From Macrostomum hystrix (taxonomy: Eukaryota > Platyhelminthes > Macrostomidae), in assembly GCA_950097015.1 (NCBI GenBank), contig CATNEN010000029.1:7665501-7729500 (forward strand): DNA of 64,000 nucleotides, written 5' to 3'. The notes beneath the pieces are model-generated. The model was given only the letters and a program-made list of their open reading frames with translations. It was not told the DNA's origin and ran no database searches. This document shows, in pieces, positions 59,001 to 64,000 of the stretch. The translations under genes were made by a program, and so were the position numbers. Positions within the stretch are counted from its first letter, which is position 1. Every line of letters begins with the position of its first letter.

Positions 59001-61041
59001 TAAGTGTCAGGTAAGACGGTTAAGTGTCAGGTAGGACGGTTAAGTGTCAGGTAAGACGGTTAAGTGTCAGGTAAGACGGGTATGGGTCCGAGAAAGTTAA
59101 GTATCAGGAGGCTAAAAGAGGTGAGCCTGAATCGCATGAACCACCCACCTTGCCAGCAACCCCAACTTGGGTCTCCAGTATGGTCGGGTCCATGACAACG
59201 CTGTCAAACTCGATTGAGCCCTCGAGGCTGACGGCCCGGTCCGCGTCTGAGCAGGAGCCGTTGATTGGCAGGTCGATGAATGGCAGACCAATTTGGATCC
59301 AAAAGTACTTTGACCCGTAGGCACGAAGGGATTTGATCTGGAAAATTTAGATTAGAGAAGCTAGTTGACAGTGAAGTATTAGAGTAGACAGGGAAGCATC
59401 AGAGTAGACAGGGAAGCATCAGAGTAGACAGGGAAGCATCAGAGTAGACAGGGAAGCATCAGAGTAGACAGGGAAGCATCAGAGTAGACAGGGAAGCATC
59501 AGAGTAGACAGGGAAGCATCAGAGTAGACAGGGAAGCATCAGAGTAGACAGGGAAGCATCAGAGTAGACAGGGAAGCATCAGAGTAGACAGGGAAGCATC
59601 AGAGTAGACAGGGAAGCATCAGAGTAGACAGGGAAGCATCAGAGTAGACAGGGAAGCATCAGAGTAGACAGGGAAGCATCAGAGTAGACAGGGAAGCATC
59701 AGAGTAGACAGGGAAGCATCAGAGTAGACAGGGAAGCATCAGAGTAGACAGGGAAGCATCAGAGTAGACAGGGAAGCATCAGAGTAGACAGGGAAGCATC
59801 AGAGTAGACACGGAAGCATCAGAGTAGACAGGGAAGCATCAGAGTAGACAGGGAAGCATCAGAGTAGACAGGGAAGCATCAGAGTAGACAGGGAAGCATC
59901 AGAGTAGACAGGGAAGCATCAGAGTAGACAGGCAAGCATCAGAGTAGACAGGGAAGCATCAGAGTAGACAGGGAAGCATCAGAGTAGACAGGGAAGCATC
60001 AGAGTAGACAGGGAAGCATCAGAGTAGACAGGGAAGCATCAGAGTAGACAGGGAAGCATCAGAGTAGACAGGGAAGCATCAGAGTAGACACTATTGCTCG
60101 CACTTTTTTGTGAGCTGAGTGACTCACCACGCACTCGAACCTCTTGCCGTAGTCTTCATTTGGCGCGCTCCTGACTGCGATGAAGATTCGATAGTCGCTG
60201 GCCTGTATGCAAAAATGTCGTTCGGCCCCACATTTCAGTAATGGATTTGTGAAAATTGAGATTGCAAAAAAGATCATATTAATTTAAATGCAACAACCAT
60301 TAGATTAGCAATGGAGTCTGTTGGGTCTCCGCTGAATATCATCTTCTGATAGGAAGTGATATTGTTCCTAATCAAAGCTTGCTCCAACTGCAGTGTCACC
60401 TGAAATTCAAGGGTTCAATAAGATACATTTGCGCTATTTTTGTACTTTTATTAGGCACAATTTACCTGCTTATAATTTTGTAAATCCGACTTTGTAGCCA
60501 ATTTTCTACTGCAAAACTATCAACGAACATCTCATGTTTTAAATACTGCGATCCTAATCATCCTACAATGCGATTCTACTCATTAGACAATGCGATTCTA
60601 CTCATTAGACAATGCGATTCTACTCATTAGACAATGCGATTCTACTCATTAGACAATGCGATTCTACTCATTAGACAATGCGATTCTACTCATTAGACAA
60701 TGCGATTCTACTCATTAGACAATGCGATTCTACTCATTAGACAATGCGATTCTACTCATTAGACAATGCGATTCTACTCATTAGACAATGCGATTCTACT
60801 CATACTACCATGTGATTCTAACCTTAATCAGCAAAATACAGCTAAAAAGTCTATAATTTTATTAACTCACGGGATAGACAATTTCACTGTCCGATGTAAT
60901 CAGGCCAATCTTTTTCCAATTGAAGCGTTTCAGCAGTTCAATGATGGGCTTGATAAACAGACTGTTAGTGATTGGCATGCGAATAAAGTAGGGATAGGAG
61001 TTCTTGTCACTCAGAGATGGTGACGTATTGCCGTAGCCAAT
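53027..61041 (-). CDS. GABBR2: metabotropic GABA-B receptor (R2-like), last 12 exons (5' partial)
   Basis: Transcript-order exons: 61041-60871, 60399-60298, 60202-60128, 59337-59145, 58853-58618, 58528-58465, 58177-58100, 57843-57461, 54877-54755, 54682-54589, 54509-54271, 53140-53027. Phases agree throughout; the 59145 and 60298 donors are the weakest. Exons 1-7 encode the periplasmic-binding-like extracellular domain (KNSYPYFIRMP, WKKIGLITSDSE, SFNYTESLELNNSSF). Exons 8-11 encode the class C seven-helix core: KLSSPYVNNVIGLGCLLCYAS, FGAMLAKTWRVHKIF, IWAAVDPIQ and WETRTVQVDALNDSKKIGV, the last most like R2. The expected role is a G-protein-coupled subunit of the inhibitory GABA receptor at the plasma membrane. 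The tail after TM7 is only about 45 residues with no heptad coiled coil, unlike vertebrate R1/R2. The signal peptide and N-terminal lobe lie beyond the window. Confidence 0.9.
53391..53527 (-). repeat. dispersed hairpin-ended repeat, copy 3
   Basis: Minus-strand copy inside the last GABA-B intron, containing gtttgggagctatatcgtga and agtaggtagtgg. It ends in a perfect hairpin at 53395-53411, ttttcccc-t-ggggaaaa. Confidence 0.7.
54940..55209 (-). mobile_element. tRNA-derived SINE, copy G
   Basis: Lies in the GABA-B intron between 57461 and 54877. The minus-strand head ggggtgagtggcagagcgg and gagctcgactccgcggcgag are the cleanest of all copies. The body carries ctgcctgacgatgagaaaat. The 3' tail is truncated near 54940. 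Confidence 0.88.
55275..55475. repeat. 26-28 bp minisatellite in GABA-B intron
   Basis: About seven imperfect units of ggccagggtgtgaggtgggt plus gtagca. Confidence 0.9.
55476..56584. repeat. degenerate AAGCTT-rich repeat region
   Basis: Between about 55960 and 56215 the words agaagcttcac, taatcctcag and aagcttagaagctt recur irregularly, like an old decayed tandem array. The rest is plain AT-rich intron. Confidence 0.55.
56585..57392. repeat. 31-bp palindrome-bearing minisatellite in GABA-B intron
   Basis: About 26 units of gttgtgttcccatagtctat plus gggttcatgga. Every unit contains the perfect hyphenated palindrome cccatag-t-ctatggg. Units alternate between ttcatgga/ttgatgga and tgttccc/tgctccc in blocks. 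Confidence 0.96.
57885..58095. repeat. 19-bp minisatellite in GABA-B intron
   Basis: About 10 units of gattcgtgagaatcgtgta. It fills the 256-bp intron between 58100 and 57843 almost from donor to acceptor. Each unit contains the dyad gattc...gaatc. Confidence 0.95.
58196..58315. repeat. 22-bp minisatellite in GABA-B intron
   Basis: Five units of gtctcgaatctaacaggtga plus ca. Contains the acaggtga core. Confidence 0.93.
58895..59085. repeat. 20-bp minisatellite in GABA-B intron
   Basis: About nine units of aagtgtcaggtaagacggtt. Each unit contains caggtaaga, a consensus 5' splice site, but on the strand opposite to the host gene. Confidence 0.95.
59380..60090. repeat. homogeneous 20-bp minisatellite in GABA-B intron
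   Basis: About 35 units of gaagcatcagagtagacagg, nearly all identical (two single-base variants seen, near 59810 and 59931). This homogeneity indicates very recent expansion. Confidence 0.97.
60563..60806. repeat. 22-bp minisatellite in GABA-B intron
   Basis: About 11 almost identical units of acaatgcgattctactcatt plus ag. Confidence 0.97.
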
Positions 61042-61179
61042 CTGTGGGGAACAAATGGATTTAGATTTGTGATTTTGGAAATTTAACGATTTATTGTTTT
61101 TGGGCTCACTTCGAACTAAAATATTGAGTGTTTTGCTTGAGGAACGAACTTTAAGACTCAGAACTCGCAACCTATCGAA

Positions 61180-63899
61180 AATGTAGGATCTAGATTAGGA
61201 ATGCTGGGAACTGTAGGATCTAGATTAGGAATGCTGGGAACTGTAGGATCTAGATTAGGGATGCTGGGAACTGTAGGATCTAGATTAGGAATGCTGGGAA
61301 CTGTAGGATCTAGATTAGGGATGCTGGGAACTGTAGGATCTAGATTAGGAATGCTGGGAACTGTAGGATCTAGATTAGGGATGCTGGGAACTGTAGGATC
61401 TAGATTAGGGATGCTGGGAACTGTAGGATCTAGATTAGGGATGCGGGGAACTGTAGGATCTAGATTAGGGATGCGGGGAACTGTAGGATCTAGATTAGGG
61501 ATGCGGAGAACTGTAGGATCTAGATTAGGGATGCTGGGAACTGTAGGATCTAGATTAGGGATGCTGGGAACTGTAGGATCTAGATTAGGGATGCGGGGAA
61601 CTGTAGGATCTAGATTAGGGATGCGGGGAACTGTAGGATCTAGATTAGGGATGCGGAGAACTGTAGGATCTAGATTAGGGATGCTGGGAACTGTAGGATC
61701 TAGATTAGGGATGCTGGGAACTGTAGGATCTAGATTAGGGATGCGGGGAACTGTAGGATCTAGATTAGGGATGCTGGGAACTGTAGGATCTAGATTAGGG
61801 ATGCGGGGAACTGTAGGATCTAGATTAGGGATGCGGGGAACTGTAGGATCTAGATTAGGGATGCTGGGAACTGTAGGATCTAGATTAGGGATGCGGGGAG
61901 CTGTAGGATCTAGATTAGGGATGCTGGGAACTGTAGGATCTAGATTAGGGATGCGGGGAACTGTAGGATCTAGATTAGGGATGCGGGGAACTGTAGGATC
62001 TAGATTAGGGATGCTGGGAACTGTAGGATCTAGATTAGGGATGCGGGGAACTGTAGGATCTAGATTAGGGATGCGGGGAACTGTAGGATCTAGATTAGGG
62101 ATGCTGGGAACTGTAGGATCTAGATTAGGGATGCTGGGAACTGTAGGATCTAGATTAGGGATGCGGGGAACTGTAGGATCTAGATTAGGGATGCGGGGAA
62201 CTGTAGGATCTAGATTAGGGATGCTGGGAACTGTAGGATCTAGATTAGGTATGCTGGGAACTGTAGGATCTAGATTAGGGATGCTGGGAACTGTAGGATC
62301 TAGATTAGGGATGCGGGGAACTGTAGGATCTAGATTAGGGATGCTGGGAACTGTAGGATCTAGATTAGGGATGCGGGGAACTGTAGGATCTAGATTAGGG
62401 ATGCGGGGAACTGTAGGATCTAGATTAGGGATGCTGGGAACTGTAGGATCTAGATTAGGGATGCGGGGAGCTGTAGGATCTAGATTAGGGATGCTGGGAA
62501 CTGTAGGATCTAGATTAGGGATGCGGGGAACTGTAGGATCTAGATTAGGGATGCGGGGAACTGTAGGATCTAGATTAGGGATGCTGGGAACTGTAGGATC
62601 TAGATTAGGGATGCGGGGAACTGTAGGATCTAGATTAGGGATGCGGGGAACTGTAGGATCTAGATTAGGGATGCTGGGAACTGTAGGATCTAGATTAGGG
62701 ATGCTGGGAACTGTAGGATCTAGATTAGGGATGCTGGGAACTGTAGGATCTAGATTAGGGATGCTGGGAACTGTAGGATCTAGATTAGGGATGCTGGGAA
62801 CTGTAGGATCTAGATTAGGGATGCGGGGAACTGTAGGATCTAGATTAGGGATGCGGGGAACTGTAGGATCTAGATTAGGGATGCTGGGAACTGTAGGATC
62901 TAGATTAGGGATGCTGGGAACTGTAGGATCTAGATTAGGGATGCTGGGAACTGTAGGATCTAGATTAGGGATGCTGGGAACTGTAGGATCTAGATTAGGG
63001 ATGCTGGGAACTGTAGGATCTAGATTAGGGATGCTGGGAACTGTAGGATCTAGATTAGGGATGCTGGGAACTGTAGGATCTAGATTAGGGATGCGGGAAA
63101 CTGTAGGATCTAGATTAGGGATGCGGGGAACTGTAGGATCTAGATTAGGGATGCGGGGAACTGTAGGATCTAGATTAGGGATGCGGGGAACTGTAGGATC
63201 TAGATTAGGGATGCTGGGAACTGTAGGATCTAGATTAGGGATGCTGGGAACTGTAGGATCTAGATTAGGGATGCGGGGAACTGTAGGATCTAGATTAGGG
63301 ATGCTGGGAACTGTAGGATCTAGATTAGGGATGCTGGGAACTGTAGGATCTAAATTAGGGATGCGGGGAACTGTAGGATCTAGATTAGGGATGCTGGGAA
63401 CTGTAGGATCTAGATTAGGGATGCGGGGAACTGTAGGATCTAGATTAGGGATGCTGGGAACTGTAGGATCTAGATTAGGGATGCTGGGAACTGTAGGATC
63501 TAGATTAGGGATGCGGGGAACTGTAGGATCTAGATTAGGGATGCTGGGAACTGTAGGATCTAGATTATGGATGCTGGGAACTGTAGGATCTAAATTAGGG
63601 ATGCGGGGAACTGTAGGATCTAGATTAGGGATGCTGGGAACTGTAGGATCTAGATTAGGGATGCTGGGAACTGTAGGATCTAGATTAGGGATGCTGGGAA
63701 CTGTAGGATCTAGATTAGGGATGCTGGGAACTGTAGGATCTAGATTAGGGATGCTGGGAACTGTAGGATCTAGATTAGGGATGCTGGGAACTGTAGGATC
63801 TAGATTAGGGATGCGGGGAACTGTAGGATCTAGATTAGGGATGCTGGGAACTGTAGGATCTAGATTAGGGATGCTGGGAACTGTAGGATCTAGATTTTG
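61180..63899. repeat. 90-unit 30-bp minisatellite in GABA-B intron
   Basis: About 90 units of ggaactgtaggatctagatt plus agggatgctg. The main variation is one T/G site (atgctggg versus atgcgggg). Rarer variants (atgcggaga, ggggagctg, taaatta) mark block duplications. An 899-codon plus-strand frame runs through the array but is only the repeat translated. The right flank at 63900-64000 holds no recognisable exon. Confidence 0.97.
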
Positions 63900-64000
63900 A
63901 AGTCCGGGAAATATGCTTTATTATGTAATGAACTAAAGATTTCTGAGTTCCGTTTAACCAGAGTTTGTTTGATATAGATTTGTTTTCAACGAAAAGCATA

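Noticed and set aside
1..63899. CRISPR-like arrays
   Set aside because: Repeats are contiguous tandem units with no unique spacers, in a spliced eukaryotic context.
61201..63900. 899-codon open frame of decapeptide repeats
   Set aside because: It is the 30-bp minisatellite read in frame inside a receptor intron on the opposite strand. The main unit variation (T/G) changes Leu to Arg, showing no coding constraint, and the frame has no unique sequence at either end.

Overview
This is a eukaryotic, metazoan nuclear window. It has GT-AG spliced genes with GC-rich exons (codons mostly end in G or C) set in AT-rich introns and spacers, a GABA-B-type receptor, a monoamine-class SLC6 transporter, HMGB and ZU5/UPA/death-domain genes, a non-LTR retroelement and tRNA-derived SINEs. 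The genes decode with the standard code. Two genes have a splice acceptor just before the start codon with no visible partner exon, as expected if a spliced leader is trans-spliced. A free-living flatworm or another lophotrochozoan fits, but this is inference and species cannot be named.

Layout: 1-3257, minisatellites and spacer. 3258-17474 (+), a ten-exon SLC6 monoamine-type transporter; its second intron holds a 5'-truncated RTE-like retroelement (5743-8663, minus strand) and most other introns are tandem arrays. 17.5-20.2 kb, three more arrays. 20294-25638 (-), a four-exon sphingosine-1-phosphate phosphatase. 25.6-29.8 kb, spacer with a TATA/GC-box promoter candidate. 29847-31212 (+), a two-exon COMT-type O-methyltransferase. 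33170-41077 (+), a ZU5-ZU5-UPA-polyQ-death-domain gene whose fourth intron contains an unrelated antisense gene for a membrane-anchored protein (36703-37607). 43728-46358 (-), the 3' part of an unrecognised acidic/basic protein gene. 49295-50022 (-), HMGB. 53027-61041 (-), a GABA-B receptor gene, most R2-like, whose 5' exons lie beyond the window.

The dominant unusual property is tandem repetition: about 30 different minisatellites with units of 7 to 48 bp cover roughly 20 kb (about 30 percent) of the window, mostly inside introns. They share little sequence except a recurrent gacaggt-like core in several of them, and many show block duplication of several units. Dispersed elements include seven copies of a tRNA-derived SINE and three copies of a short hairpin-ended repeat. 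Genes are independent eukaryotic units and not an operon. Three (SLC6, GABA-B receptor, sphingosine-1-phosphate phosphatase) encode membrane proteins of transmitter or lipid signalling, but nothing shows that they act together.
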